Of a stretch of 64,000 bases of DNA, positions 15,301 to 28,100 are shown one piece after another. Source of the DNA: Penelope pileata (Eukaryota > Chordata > Aves > Galliformes > Cracidae). A model generated the notes under the pieces. That model ran no database searches and had not been told where the DNA came from. It worked only from the letters and a program-made list of their open reading frames with translations. The stretch covers positions 582,576-646,575 of the forward strand of contig WBMW01000016.1 in NCBI GenBank assembly GCA_013396635.1, in the 5' to 3' direction. The translations under genes and the position numbers were made by a program. How positions within the stretch are numbered: position 1 is the first letter of the stretch; each line of letters opens with the position of its first letter.

Positions 15301-18300
15301 ACACACAGTAGGAAATCCCCACTCCTGAAAAGCGGCCCGACCAGCAGAGAAAGTGTCATTTTGACAGGAGCAGTGCATGTACAAGTACAATCTTAAGATA
15401 AATCTACAGATGAGCCTAGACAGCGCTGATAAACAGGGCCCACCACATCCCTGGGGTTCCCACCCAAGGCTGATGGTCAGAGGGAAGAAACAGCCTGTAC
15501 ACACCCAGATAGCCTCAGGCCTGCCCTGGGCACCACACAAGCAAGGCAGGAGGAACCATGACTACCACACGCTCCCCACGGCAGCCAGCTACCTCCTGGC
15601 AGCACTCCTGGCTCCAGGCCCTGCCTAACCCAGAGCAGGGCACCAGACCCAAGCCTCTCAGCTGCTCCAGAGCACAGCCCAACCCACAGCCACCCATCCT
15701 ATGGCAGCCCAGCCTGCAGGCCTCACAACAAGCAGTTGCAGAAGGTAACTGCACACGTTCGTGTGCTGGTTGGGGTCTGTCTTGTGGCATTGCTCAACAG
15801 GGCTGAGCCCAGCTTGGTTCCCAGGATTAAAATAATTTTTTCTCACTCTCTTATTCCAAAGAGACCATGAGATGTTCTGGAAGTCCCTTCAAAGAGAAGG
15901 TCTATAATGAAACATCCTAATAAATAACTAAATAGCGATTTCTGGTATCAAAAAGGAGGAGTCAGTTATTTCACCAGCTTTGCAGCTGTGTCTGTTTACA
16001 AGGCAGTTGACTCTTGCTTCACTCCCAAAACTAAGGCTTGCAACAGAACCATACTGTTGCTTTCTGTCAAATCCAAAGATGCCAGAGGGCTCTTTATTTA
16101 CTTACCCTGTTATTTTTGTCACTACCTTTAAAGTCCCAGCTTTCTTCTGCAGATATACTGTCACTTTTGGAAATTATAGCTCAGCCTGCTTCCTCTTTTA
16201 ATTCCAGAACGAAAACGGGGGAGGGGAGGAAGACATAAAGCAGACTTCTGACAAACCATGGAGCACTAAAACTTAATCTTTCATCAACACAATAAAAAGT
16301 CAGACAATGAAACTCCTCCCTCCCACCTCACCGCGTTTAAACTCTGTTATTCATTCTTCAGACTGTTATTAAGCCATCCAAACAGATGCAGTTCTCCCCA
16401 ACTTTGGGCTATGAGCATCTCTGCTCTCAGGACTGGTGGGAACAGCTGTGTAATGAAACATTTTCCTTCAGAGGAAAGACACTGTGTATCACAAGATCAG
16501 ATCAGGCAGGCCCTGAGCACACAGATCCATGCAACTACCTGGCAGCAGAGCAGCTGCACCATCCCAGGACGAAACCGGCTCACCTGGAGTTTATCTTGCT
16601 TGCTTTCCTCTCCGCATTTCCACACATACGCTGAATTACATACACCAATCCATCTCCCCATTTCTTCACATGCAGAAGACATTACTACAAATGCTGCCCT
16701 ACTCTTCCCTGCTCACAAGTGTCTTGACAGAGAGGTGATTCTGTCAGGAGGCACATCCAAGGAGAGGCAAGAAAATGACAAGCCATTGCAGAGGCATGGC
16801 TAAATCTTTGCTAAACTGCCCAATGCTGTGAACTTGGACAACTTCTTTGCACATGAAAGTATTTTCCTTAGACTACACAAGATTCTTCCATCTTCACCAG
16901 ACCCCAGGGCTGAAGGGGAGACACTGGAGGAGCACTGCATGCCTCCTGGTCTGCTGCTGCCTGTCCTCTTCCCCAAGGCACCCTTGGCAGCGGTGGTCCC
17001 ACACAGCAGCCGCCACCTCTCCCCACCAGGACTTCAGAGGCACTCAAACCATGACAGGCAGTGCCTCATGCAGCAGCTCCCGCCCAGGGTTATTTCTTCA
17101 TTTCCTGGCAGAGTACACAGAAATCAATGGGTTGCTTTTATGGTTTGGGTTTTTTTTCTCTCCCCAAGGAGACTAGCTTTCTATTCCAAGGCAAAGTCGT
17201 GCTTCAAGCACATGGAATAGCATATGTTATTTCTTTACCTACCAATCAAGAGACTAGAGGAAACCAGCCTGGTACATATATATATTTGCCATTTCATGAA
17301 AGCTAGCATCACCCTAGAACTGTCTTCATCGCAGCACCCAATCTGTCTGCCCAGGACAAGGTGGCAACAGCTGACAGAAAGGAGCCAGCCTGAAGTGATC
17401 TCGAGGTTTGCCTTTGAAAACACTATTTTAGCAGTTAGAAAGAAGGAGCAGCAAGTTTGTCCTTTGTCTGTATCACCTTACCTGTACATGCTCTGCACAG
17501 ACACCAATAAAAAGTCTACACAATACAGAACTGGCTGTGCCCATCCCGCATGCACCGGACAGCCGCTGAGGGCATGCCCGCAGCCATTTCGCACTGATGG
17601 AGCCAAAGTGACAGATGGGAAACAGCCGCATGGGGCCAGGCTGAAGGAACTGGCTCCAGAGGCAAGGCACAGTGCCCCGGGGCAGGGAGGTCCCCAGGCA
17701 GCTGCAGGCATCACTTCGTGAGGACAGACAGCAGCACTTCTCAGGAGCCTTGCCCAAGAACTCCAAAAGTACGTTATAGTCTTTCAGCGAAACGTATTAA
17801 ATGTAATTAAAAGTGTAAGGTAGATGAGGAGAATTAAGTTCATCTCGATTTAGACAGGAACTCATATCTTAAAATGCACCAGAGGCATACAGTAATCTTC
17901 CAGAAATGTTTTTCCTGTCATGTCTTACTGTTTAATTATATATTGCCATTCTAAACTACCACAGCAGATTTTAAGCAAGTTCTTCTTTTTTCCATAATTA
18001 ATCATAGCAAAGATTCATCTGTTCTTCAAGCACGGCGATGACAGCCCTGTTTTCACCACTGCAAGGCAATCAGCCCACAGCATTCCTTCCCAACAGCTAC
18101 TGCAAAGGGGAACGATCACTTATTTGCACCAGACGCCACTCAAAGGTATGAACCAGCTCCACGTGCATTACTGCATAACCTAGGGAAGCAGAACAGGGAA
18201 ACTGCTGTTCCACAGCAGGCAGTCACACAGGCATAGCACACCCTACGGAAATGCCAAATGCCCAACTTACAAACCCAGCAAAGCCACTCAGAAGCAGGCA

Positions 18301-21130
18301 CCCTGCCACCACAGCTCCAGCTCCCAGGAAGGGAGGTGAACACAAGGCAGCCTCCCCTCTGACTATCACAGCACACGTGGCTGGTTTAGAGGCAGCTTTG
18401 GTCACCGTTGCAGTCTGTTCTAAGCTCAGAAGATGTATCACCAAACACAGCTCCTATCTACATGTCGATCAGCATTGAAACCATCCCAAACAACAAGGCC
18501 AAAAGACAGCCACATCCAGAACAGAAAGTAAAGGCTAATTGGACAACAGAAAGCAGTCTCACTCTCTTTCCTCAGTATCACACATCACAGAAGTGATATC
18601 ACTGAATAAACCCAATGCTTTTGCTTCCCATAACCAAGCATTTATCACTCACAACAGCTAACAGCATGTAGCACTCCCACAAGTTTTCTTGCTGACCACG
18701 GAAGGAGAAAGTATTCTCAACATAAATCAATAACATACAGGGGTCTCTGTTCAGAAGCACTTTTTCCTTCATCCTCTGTTTGAGGATTAATTAGATACTT
18801 GCAGTAGTTTTTCCATCTGTGAAATCCTGTGACACATACTCTTTATACAAGCAAAATACATAAAAACCCAACCCACTGTTAATTTATTTTGATTGCTCTA
18901 TAGAAGAAAATCAGTTTGCTGCAACGCTCCTCTATCCCTCCCGTGATACGTTGGCAGCTTTCCCATGACAAGTCATTAAGAAAGAAGTTACAAAGCCGGT
19001 TCCACTCATAAGAACAGGCACAGATGGGCACCACGCAGCCCTGAGCAGCAGTGGAACTTCACAAGTCTCGCTACATTCTCTCAAGAGCAGCTTTACAGCC
19101 AAGCTCGGGTTTTCAATAAGCCACCCCTGTGTGAATCCTGCCCTCCTTAGGGCTTGTTAGCTGCTCCTGAGCTCTCCTGTACAAGATAACTAAAGTAACA
19201 ATGACTACAAAAAAGACAATATTTTCAGCCTGACAGGTTGCTAGAGTTTATATTTACACCTAAATATTTAAACACATTTTTACTAGTGTCACTGTACTTG
19301 TTGAAGGCCTATCTTTGAAAGGCACTACCATTGCAAATGATTTTTTTTTCCTTCCAAATGATAACAAAATAATTTAAATATTCACCTGGCCTTTTGAATC
19401 GCTGCTGGAGATGTCCCACATCACTGGTGACAGACTAATAGCGGCATGAAACAGAAGAACACTCATTTTTTTACTACAAAAGAAAGTAGAGACCACAAGC
19501 CTTGGCTGGCTCTGCTCCCTGCACCCTCACACAGAGGCAGACCCCCAGGTACCTCACACATCTGTGAGTCAAAGGTAATGCTCCCTCTGCTCCCGTCACA
19601 CCGCAGAGCATCCCATGCTGGAGCACTCAGCCCAGCAGAAAACAGCTCTGTTCCTTTTGACACTTAGAAAAAACTCTCTTTTCCATGTACCCAAGAGAAA
19701 TGGAAGCAGAGATTGTAATGTTCTTCCCCGGTCCCGACATCTAGCCTTTAATTTGCTGCCACGGTACTCAGCAAACTTCAGCCCTCTCATTAGGGAATCC
19801 CTCCCAGGGGTTTACTTGGTGGGAAAGGTTCCATCCCCAACTATGTTGTACAGCTATTAGCCTCACTGGATCATGCACCCAGACCCAAGCCATCTACCAC
19901 TTGTAGAAGATCAATTATTTAAGACCAACCTCTGCTCACAATTTTTAGCAGAATGCACAAGTGTTGTAGCCTCCAAAGTCTCAGAACATACACAATTTTC
20001 TCATTGACAGAGAAGAAAGTTACAGTGGTTGCAGTGGAAGAGCGACAGCTGCCTGCCCTAAGCCCAGCAACAGAAGTCACTGTGCAGCCGATTCCCCCCA
20101 AGAAAACCTCCAACACGGCCGTGCAGCCTCAGACGTGCCACGAAAGCACAGCACACCTTGCACGTGAGCACACAAATCGCCTGCAAGCTGTCCCCAGACC
20201 TGGAGGGAGCCCTTGGAGGTGCAGTCAGATAAAGTCACCTCCAGAGCTTTAAAAATAACAGAATGAGAAGCAGGCAGGCACTACACAGCACTCGCGATTC
20301 CAGACCACAGCATTTGTTTCCTGAGCTGTGCCTCTGGAAGTTAAGAGGAAGACTCATCCACCCCAAGCCTCACAAAGGAGATGCCCAGGAATGATCCATG
20401 CAGACTCCAACGCGACCCAGATTCAGACCCACATCCACATCCACTTCTTTGACAGATCAAATCACAACCAGTGGAGGAGTTACGGTTTTTTTTAATGTAT
20501 GGAACTCTTTTTAGAAAGTATGTTATATACATTCCAGGCATTGAAGAAAGATCTTCTTTTGACAACAGAAGCACTTTAAGAGGGAAAAGTGGGCACCCTG
20601 ACCCCAGGTGCACCACAGCCCCGTACCAAGGTCTGAGCACCGTGCTTCTGTGCCTCCGAATGAGGACGGTCCCTGCGTTCTCCGGCACCCACCCGAGGAG
20701 CCTCGGACAGGCTCACACATCCCAGACAGACGCACATTCCCCCAGTACCCTCCAGATCTGCTGCAGGACTGCAGTGCTGGACGAAAGGCCCGGGCTGGGG
20801 GCTGCACACCCCCGGTTTGCGCTGAGGAAGAAGCGGACGGGCTCGGTGCCGGGCAGCACGGCGCGGCGTTACCCGGAGGCGCGGGATGGCAGCACCGCCC
20901 TCAGCGTTTGGGAACAAACTCAGGAGCTGCCACCGCCACCGCCCCGCACAGGAGCTCTTTCAGCACAAGGGCATTCACAAACGCAGAGGAAATCACAGCG
21001 CAGGAGGGAGATCCCACAGATCCCAAACAGGCAGACTGGAGTTACACTTCATACAAATAAAAGAGAGAACGATGCCCGCGGGCTGTCACTGGGCGGCGGG
21101 ACAGCCGCCGGCCCGACCCCGCCCGCTTAC
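15301..21130 (-). other. UTRN: UTRN intron, promoter-proximal part; GC-richer, no exon recognised
   Basis: This segment has higher GC blocks (about 15.5-15.8, 16.9-17.7 and 20.55-21.13 kb), which explains the longer open frames there. The last block grades into the UTRN CpG island. None of the frames resembles a utrophin exon or another protein I know. The alternative utrophin B promoter lies in this intron in mammals, but I see no second CpG island here, so it is probably beyond the left edge or not recognisable. Confidence 0.5.
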
Positions 21131-21209
21131 CGGAGCGGCACTTGATGATGTCGCCGAACTCCTCGGGCGGCCCGGCGGCCCCCTCCTCGGCCGGGGCGAC
21201 GCGGGCCAT
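21131..21209 (-). CDS. UTRN: Utrophin, first coding exon (N-terminal 26 codons, partial)
   Basis: Utrophin is the autosomal paralogue of dystrophin; it links cortical actin to the dystroglycan complex at neuromuscular junctions and other membranes. On the minus strand an ATG at 21,209 opens 26 codons plus one base, ending at a clean donor (G|GTAAGC, intron from 21,130). The peptide starts MARVAPAEEG and ends EEFGDIIKCRS. From memory, human A-utrophin has EFSDIIKSRS at exactly the same residues (17-26), and its next residue is Asp, which fits the phase-1 split here (G|AT or G|AC). The first 16 residues are the same length as human but diverged and rich in Ala, Gly and Pro, as expected in a GC-rich island. 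The actin-binding calponin-homology domains lie in later exons beyond the left edge. The start is chosen because of family length, the CGGCGGCATGG context and the acceptor 41 bases upstream. Confidence 0.88.
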
Positions 21210-21250
21210 GCCGCCGCGCTAAGCCCTGCGCATGGGTCCCGGCTCAGCAC
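21210..21250 (-). other. UTRN: UTRN exon 2A 5' untranslated part and its splice acceptor
   Basis: On the minus strand the 41 bases before the ATG follow a textbook acceptor: a pyrimidine-rich tract (TGCCTCTCTGCTCGTCCCCAG) ending at 21,251. The exon would therefore run 21,250-21,131, 120 bases. In mammals the A-form utrophin message has an untranslated exon 1A and the initiator ATG in exon 2A, so the arrangement matches the family. The acceptor is seen; that it is used is inferred. Confidence 0.65.
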
Positions 21251-21500
21251 CTGGGGACGAGCAGAGAGGCACCGTCACGCCGCCGCTCCGCCGTCCTGCT
21301 CCGCTCCCGCTGGGGGTTACGGCCCAGAGCGCTGCGCGCCCGCGGAGGCACCGCCCGTCCCGGGGCCGCCGGCAGAGGCCGGCCCGCCCCCCCCGTCCTG
21401 TCCCGCGCCCGCCCCGCGGCGGGGCCCCTTCCCCGGTGGGTGGGCGGCTGAGAGAGCTCCGTCCCGTCCCGTCCCGCGCTGCAGCCCCGCTGCCCCTCAC
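21251..21500 (-). other. UTRN: Candidate short UTRN intron 1 inside the CpG island
   Basis: Between the exon 2A acceptor and a possible donor (minus strand AGTG|GTGAGG, exon end 21,501) lie 250 GC-rich bases with no coding sign. Other GT sites exist in this island, so the donor position is only a best guess. Long frames on both strands here exist because stop codons are rare in CpG-rich sequence. Confidence 0.35.
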
Positions 21501-21780
21501 CACTCGGACGCGGGGCGGGAGCGGCGCCGCTTCTCCGCCGCACGGCTCCTCCCGCGGGAGCTCCGTCCCGCGGNCCCGCGGCCCCGGGGCTGGGGCTCCC
21601 GCGGGGAGGGCGCGGCCCCGGCGTGGTCGCGCGGCCCCGCCCCCGGCACCTCCCAGGCTGCACCTGAGCACCGCCCACCGCCCGCCCCCGCCCCGCGCTG
21701 CGGGCGGCCTGAGGGGAGCGGGGCGGCTTGAGGGGTGGTGCGTGGCTTCGTTGCCCGCAGTAAGCGCAGGAGGGACGGTG
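21501..21780 (-). promoter_or_regulatory. UTRN: UTRN CpG-island promoter and untranslated exon 1A region
   Basis: This part is extremely GC- and CpG-rich, with several Sp1-type GC boxes (for example CCCCGCCC near 21,635 and 21,685) and no TATA box in the expected place. That is the usual form of the utrophin A promoter. One ambiguous base sits at 21,574. I looked for the ETS/N-box core TTCCGG known from the mammalian promoter and did not see it in the minus orientation between 21,250 and 21,800. The transcription start cannot be fixed by eye. Confidence 0.6.
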
Positions 21781-21945
21781 GGCAGCAGCTGCCCGGCTGC
21801 TTTGTGCGGGCCTCAGTGCTGCCTCAGGTGTCCCCGGGCACAGGGGTGGGCAACGAGGCGGTGGGAGAGGCTGAGGCTGGGGAAGGTGCTTATGTGGTGT
21901 CTGCGTGTCTGTCGGAATAGTAACGAGGAAGCGGGAACGATCTCA

Positions 21946-22100
21946 GGTTGCCCAGAGGCGGTGGAAGCCCTCGAGACACTCGAGGCCAGGCTGGAGGGGC
22001 TCTGAGCAGGCTGACCCAGCTGCAGGTGTCCCTGTGCACTGCAGGGCAGCTGGACCCACTGGCCTTCAAAGGGCCCTTCCGACTCCAAGGGTTCTATGGT
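21946..22100 (+). mobile_element. CR1 LINE 3' fragment
   Basis: From GGTTGCCCAGAGGCGGTGGA to GGTTCTATGGTT the sequence follows the 3' end of avian CR1: GAGGCCAGGCTGGAGGGGCTCTGAG, then CAGCTGCAGGTGTCCCTGTG, then CCTTCAAAGGGCCCTTCCGA. It is 5'-truncated, as nearly all CR1 copies are, and carries no intact reading frame. It lies directly outside the UTRN CpG island. Confidence 0.85.
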
Positions 22101-25100
22101 TTGCCTTCCCAAGCTGTCATTCTGACCAGGGCATTGCAGACAGCAATAATAAACCATTATTATGTGTATTTTAGCCTGAGCTGTGATACTCACCCACATC
22201 TTCCCATTTTCCCCAAGAACAAACAAAAATGACACCTGAAACAAACAGAGCCATCTGTAAGTTACTCTTTACCATTTTTCCCTCAACCTTTGGTCGTTTT
22301 GCCTGCATGCCTTGTGGCTGGGACCCGCCTCACAGCTCTGCATCCCAGGAGCCACCACCTGCGCTGTGCCAGCACAGACACCTGCTCCATGGCCAGCTGC
22401 ACCCCGTGCCTCCGCCTCACATCTGCACAGCAGTGACGAGGAGGCACATCCCCAGGTGTTGCAGTGGTCACCCAACGCCACGCAGCTGCCAGCACACCGG
22501 CATCCCACCCACGCAGGGCAGAGCAGGAGGCTGGTGTTGCTGGGAAAGCGTGCTCTGTGCGCGTGTTGTACCGATAACCCTGGGGCTTTTTGCCAGCTCA
22601 CCTCTGCCTGGTGATCCCAGCTCCGTGCTGTTTCAGCCAATGCAAGGCAGCCCCCAGAGGGAGGCCGGTCTGGGGCGAGCAGGCTGTGTGGGCAGCAGCA
22701 CCCTGAGAACCCACAGCTGCAGGCAGGCTGCAGGAGGGAGCTGCCGCCTCCCACTTCTCTGCGTCTAAGGCCAAGGTCCTGATTTTTATACCCTTGCTCT
22801 GAAAGCACCTAGAAATTATTTCTCAAAAATAAATACTTGATGGCATTTCCTTTTTCTTTCCTTTTTCTGGTTTAGACAGAAGTAGCATCATTTTCTCCTT
22901 CCAACTGCAGGAAGGCAACAGAGCAGTGAGGCTGCAGGCGACCTCGGGGAAGCAGCAGCGTGTTTTTTCCTGGTGTGTTTCAGACGTGCCTCCTTCCACA
23001 GCAATGCTCACTCGGCTGCTGATCAAAGTCTGAGCTTTTCGAGCCAGTTACTTAGGCTGCAGGCTTCCCAATGCAAGGGCTGTAATTTTTGTATTTGGGT
23101 CTTTAAGCACAAAGTCCATCAAGGGCGGAAAAAAAAAAGAAAAAAATTAAAAAGAAAAACAACCCTAATCTTTAATACTCTGTACTCGTGCATGCTTTTG
23201 GTCTCTCTAATTTTGTATGCCCGTGGTTGGAGGAATTAGAAAATAATGACTAGCACGCTTTTAATGTCCGACAGCAAAGTCCCCACGGGGTCATATTTCT
23301 AAGACCTACATTCATCTACAAATGTCTTGGTTGCTGCAGACCACTAATGTCATGTGTGGCACAGTCTACCTTCCTGCATAATGCAGAATAAATCAGGAAA
23401 ATAAAGGAAGAGCCCCTGAAGCCCTTAGACGACATCAAGAAGGCAAAGACAAGTGGAACACAGAAAAAGAAACTGAGGAGAAATGGGCCGCGAAGATGTG
23501 GAGCCCCTGAACTTTGACCAAAGTAAATAAACACCTCTTCCCGCAATGCATGGAAACAAGGGAGCCGCGAGACTCCCAGCTCGCCTTACCTCGGCTCCTT
23601 GTCTTCGCTCTCAGCTTTTCTATTTTTAGAAAGCACCCATAATTGATAGGACTGCTACAACCAAAAATTCCACGCAGCTCATTACCTTGAGACTGACTGC
23701 TATAGTCATGCATGTACTCATTCATCAATGTTTTGTCATGACTTCAGAAAGCCACTGCATATTCAGGAAGGCAGGAGACACCAAACGGATTGCCCTGTCA
23801 GGAGGCTGTCCCTTACTGTCCCTCCCTGCCCACCCCGGCGTGTCGTCACTGCCAGGCACGCTGTCGCTCAGCAGACGTTTCCCACAGAACTTGCATCCAA
23901 GTCCACGTACAGCTCCTTGGTGTGTTGACGTGTCACACCAACCAGCCAGTGCAAGACCCTCCCTGTTTTCATTATCTCTCATCTGAGGGAAAAACTATAG
24001 AAAAAGACATATTAAATAAAAATTCTCTCTGTGTATGTTTCCTCTTGTGAGGAAAATGGTAAGGTTTTTATACAAGTTTGGGTTGGCTTTATCTAGGACT
24101 CCTCTGGCAGTGTCTTTCACAGAATTTAGCACACCAGATAGTCACACTCAGCTTGTTCCTCTTCCTTTTGCTGTAATCTAAATGCTTGAAAGTCTCTTTA
24201 TTTTTCAACAAATTACCTGAAACTGAAACACTGACAATCAGCCCTAGCACTTCTTAAAGGCAGGCACAGCGTATTCTACCCTCACTTGCTCAACCTGGGA
24301 TCTGATTTTAACATTAGATTGCGTATTGTTAGTTGAAGCTCGGCCGCCTTTATGTATAGGCTCCCTCTGAGCTCCTCCACATCACCCATCTTGTTAATAT
24401 TTAATGTATTTTTGTTCCATCACTTTTTCCACTCCTGCTGCTCACCGCTGTTACCGGGGCCGCCAGGGACACAGATGTGCAGCAGCAAGCAAGCAAGCCT
24501 GTCCCCCACTGCCTCACTCCCAGCTAGCCTAGCAGCATTGCTGCAGCGAGGAAGGCACCCCGCTCTTCCTCTCTTTGCCTGGGTGATAATGCAGACACGG
24601 CCCCACCTCGCTTCCTTATAGCCACCCTATCTGGCAGCACCCAGCCACATTTCTTGATGAAATTCAGGACTGTTTTGCCACAGGCAGCTAACAACACGTC
24701 ACAGGCACCTGGGACAGAAAACAAGGGGTGGACCCGGAGCCCAGTAAATAGGCTGGGCCTTGGGGAAGGGTGCCCTCCAAGCAAAGTGCCCATCACCTTC
24801 ACCACCACATTTCCCTCTGGTTGCCCCCGCATCGTTTCTGTGAGTGTATTTCCATATCCACAAGTCAGGATGTGAATCTTCAGAAGGTTCTCTCCACTCT
24901 ATTTTTATCTCATTAGATTCGATACATCTATTGATTAGATCAGAATCAAGGGAATATTGTGTGCATAAAGTACGCTGGAACCTTGCATCTTAAGTTTCAG
25001 CAATTTTTTATAGCTTCATTATAAAACCCCAGAAAATTACACTGTATTAATAGAAATGCTGACATCCCTTTAACTGCAGTGACATTAATTGAAGCTACCA

Positions 25101-28100
25101 TAATTTATCATCATTCTGAAGAATATAACCCCTAAAAGTACATTAAACAGGAGTGCATTAATGAACAATTATAGTAATCAATTTACCCTCCCAACATAAC
25201 TCTCTAAACTGGAGCAGAAAGCCACCATCATCAAAAAGACAGAAACGTTTGGTCAACACGACGCTGCCTCAGTCTGCAAGGGCAGGTGAAAGTTGTTAGT
25301 CAAAGCCACTCTGGGTACAAAGCGTTTTCTGTTTGTTTATTTATTCTTTCACTCCTGGCTGTTTTGTCAGGGATGCTCATCCTCACACAGAGCCTGTACT
25401 ATGTATCACCACAGGTTTGTTTAGTGGCTAAACAAATAAACACACAGGGCTTTGGTAATTCCAGCGTTTGTCAGTTAGTGGTTGGAATAGGAAGCAGGGT
25501 TCCTGGGCTCACACAGCTCACACACCTGGGGAACTTGCCTCATTCTTGTAGCAACTTGGTTCGCTCTTGGCTCACAAATAACATCTGCCATCGCAGCAGC
25601 ATTATGTAGTCAATGAAATAATACAGAGGATGGACAAAGACAGGTTGGAACTATTTTCAAAAGGAAAGCACTCACCACGCTGCAGAAATAGTTATCGATG
25701 GAAAGTGTGGACAGGGTGTTGGTACGTCTTTTTATTTCAAGGGCAGGCAGTGGGAAATGAGAATAAACCCTAAGTTTATTCTTATCGAACTTGAAAAGCA
25801 ACTCTCCTATTCTGTGCATCCTCTCAATATGCAATGAATATAAACCAATTTAAACCAAAAAAGCAAAATGTAACGAATACATTTTTTCACAAATGACCAT
25901 TATTTTTTTACATTTGCCTCACTTTAGAGCAGACAATCAGGTACATGTCGCTGTTTCTTCTTCCCCAACCAGAAAAATAACTTAAGACACTACATATGAG
26001 ATTATTCAAGTGTTAATAAGATTGCTTTCTGCTGAAAAATACCATTCATTAACTTCCGTACCGGGATGGTGGCACAGCCCTGCCCACCAAGAGCAGCAGC
26101 AAGAAGCCCGTGCTGTGGATGGCACCCCACTAAGCACTTCCCATCAGATCCAACCCTTGCACAGACTGCACTCGGTAGAATGTGGCTTTTACCCTCCTGA
26201 ATCACGCCAGGACATGGGTGGTTATCAAGGCGGACCAGAGCCAGGCTAGAAATTCCTTGGCATTGAGCTCTCCAGCTGCAGTCCAGAAGTTGCGTAGATG
26301 CTTTCACAGCCCTGAACAAATGTTTGCAGATTCAGCCTCCAGGCCGCAGATGGACAGCAAGGAGAAGTCTGAGCAGGATCTGCCACGCCTGCTACTGTGG
26401 GCATGCCCTTGGGCCCTTCAGAAAGCCCCACTCTTAAGTGGCTCAGTACGGGTTCACACAACTACCATTGGCCTCAAATTTTCAAAATATGTAGTTTTGT
26501 TAATGTACTTCAGTACATTACACCTAAGTGACTTTAATTACTACCACTCTTTTTTTTTTTCATCACAATGACAAGGATTTGGGTTTTTAATTAAAATAGT
26601 GTCCATGACAGCCTTAGATCCAAGCATTACAAAATTGCATATACATTTTCAATTCTGAGCAATTCTGATCCCTCTTTAGCTGATGGAATAACTCAAGTAA
26701 GTTAAGTTTTGTATACACAAATGCATTTAGCTATGAGTTTATCCTGCAGTGCCCTGGTTTCCTGTGGCCATGCCCACAAGCTGGTAGATGCTCTACAAGA
26801 CGTCGCATTTGACGAAGTGCACGCACAGATCTCTGCACTGCCTGTGTCACCCTGCTTTGGCACTGCTTCACACTTTCACACTCGTTTCGAGAAAAGCTGG
26901 CCTGAATAAAGTCAGTCAATGCCAGGTGCAGTTACTACCAGTCAGCAGTTTAAATCCTCCTGACTGAAGCCCCCCCTCACACCCAGGCTCCAGCAGGAGC
27001 AGGCTCCAGCACTGCCCCTGTGAGATGAGGGAGCTCAGCTGCCTCACCCACCCTGCAAAGGCAAGGTGCTGGCTGTGCCCGATGAAACTGCCCCATGGGA
27101 GCAGGGAATCTTGGCTGCTCCTTCAGGGCGGCCTCCTGTCTGCTCTGCGCAGCTGGGGCCAAGGCTGAGCTCTGAACCTAGCAAGTGCAGTGGGTCTCGC
27201 AGCGGGACGAGCAGGCTGATTTATGTTGTTGAGAGTGCGTGGAAGGAGGGCATGATCTGCAGAAGCCACACTGCTCAGCACTCAGGGCCATGGTGATGGG
27301 CATGAGCCCCACACCTCCAAGGAGCAGCCTGCAGACCTGCACCGGCTCTTCCCACGCTCGGCACGCCTGAGTGCAGCGGGAACTCCAGTTCCAGCAGAAG
27401 GGTCTGGCTCAAAGTCCGCAGTTCTTCAGCGAGCAGGAGTGCTTCTAAGAGACGTTTGTCAGTTCCTTGCATTATTTTGCAGCTAGTTAAGTAACTGCTG
27501 TGCTAGAATCTCTGTGGGCAGTAATTATTGTTCCATTTTCTTCTATTAGGCAGTCCTGAACTGAGCCATGAAAATTGCTTTGAAATCACAGCAGACAAAG
27601 AGGAAACTTTTGGACATAGTTTATTTTGGGATGTTCCAAACCAAAGCTATCTTCCAAACCAGAAAAGAAGTCCAGCCCTGCCAAGTCCTTAATCACTGAA
27701 ATGAAGAAAGAGACCACGAAACTGAATGAAAAGATGATTTAACCAATTCTCCTACTCTGAAAAAAAAAAAAAAAGCAAAAAAAAAAGCAGCCTTTTTTGG
27801 AGTTACTGTCAAAAGAAAATGAGGAAACAACAAAAAGCCTTAATGCATCACTGATGTATCTAACTGGAGGTGACATGCAGAAGCCAAGTGTTTGAAGAGG
27901 GAACAATGCTCGAGTTTGAAGGAAAGAACTTGAACTTTGCATCTCAGAAAACAAAATCTTACTGGCACATTCAGACAATTTTCCAAACATGTAAGACCAA
28001 GATTCTTACAGCCTCCACTATACTATGCCATTATAACATAATTATAACATAATACCCAAGCACTTACTCTTGAAGCACTTACAGACCAAGCTTAAAAACA

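Noticed and set aside
1..21130. Another UTRN exon or the utrophin B promoter
   Set aside because: No frame resembles the start of the first calponin-homology domain and no second CpG island is present.
20471..22005. Long open frames of 140-281 codons on both strands at 20.5-22 kb
   Set aside because: They come from the stop-poor CpG island around the UTRN start, overlap in all frames, and have Arg/Pro/Ala-biased composition with no domain.
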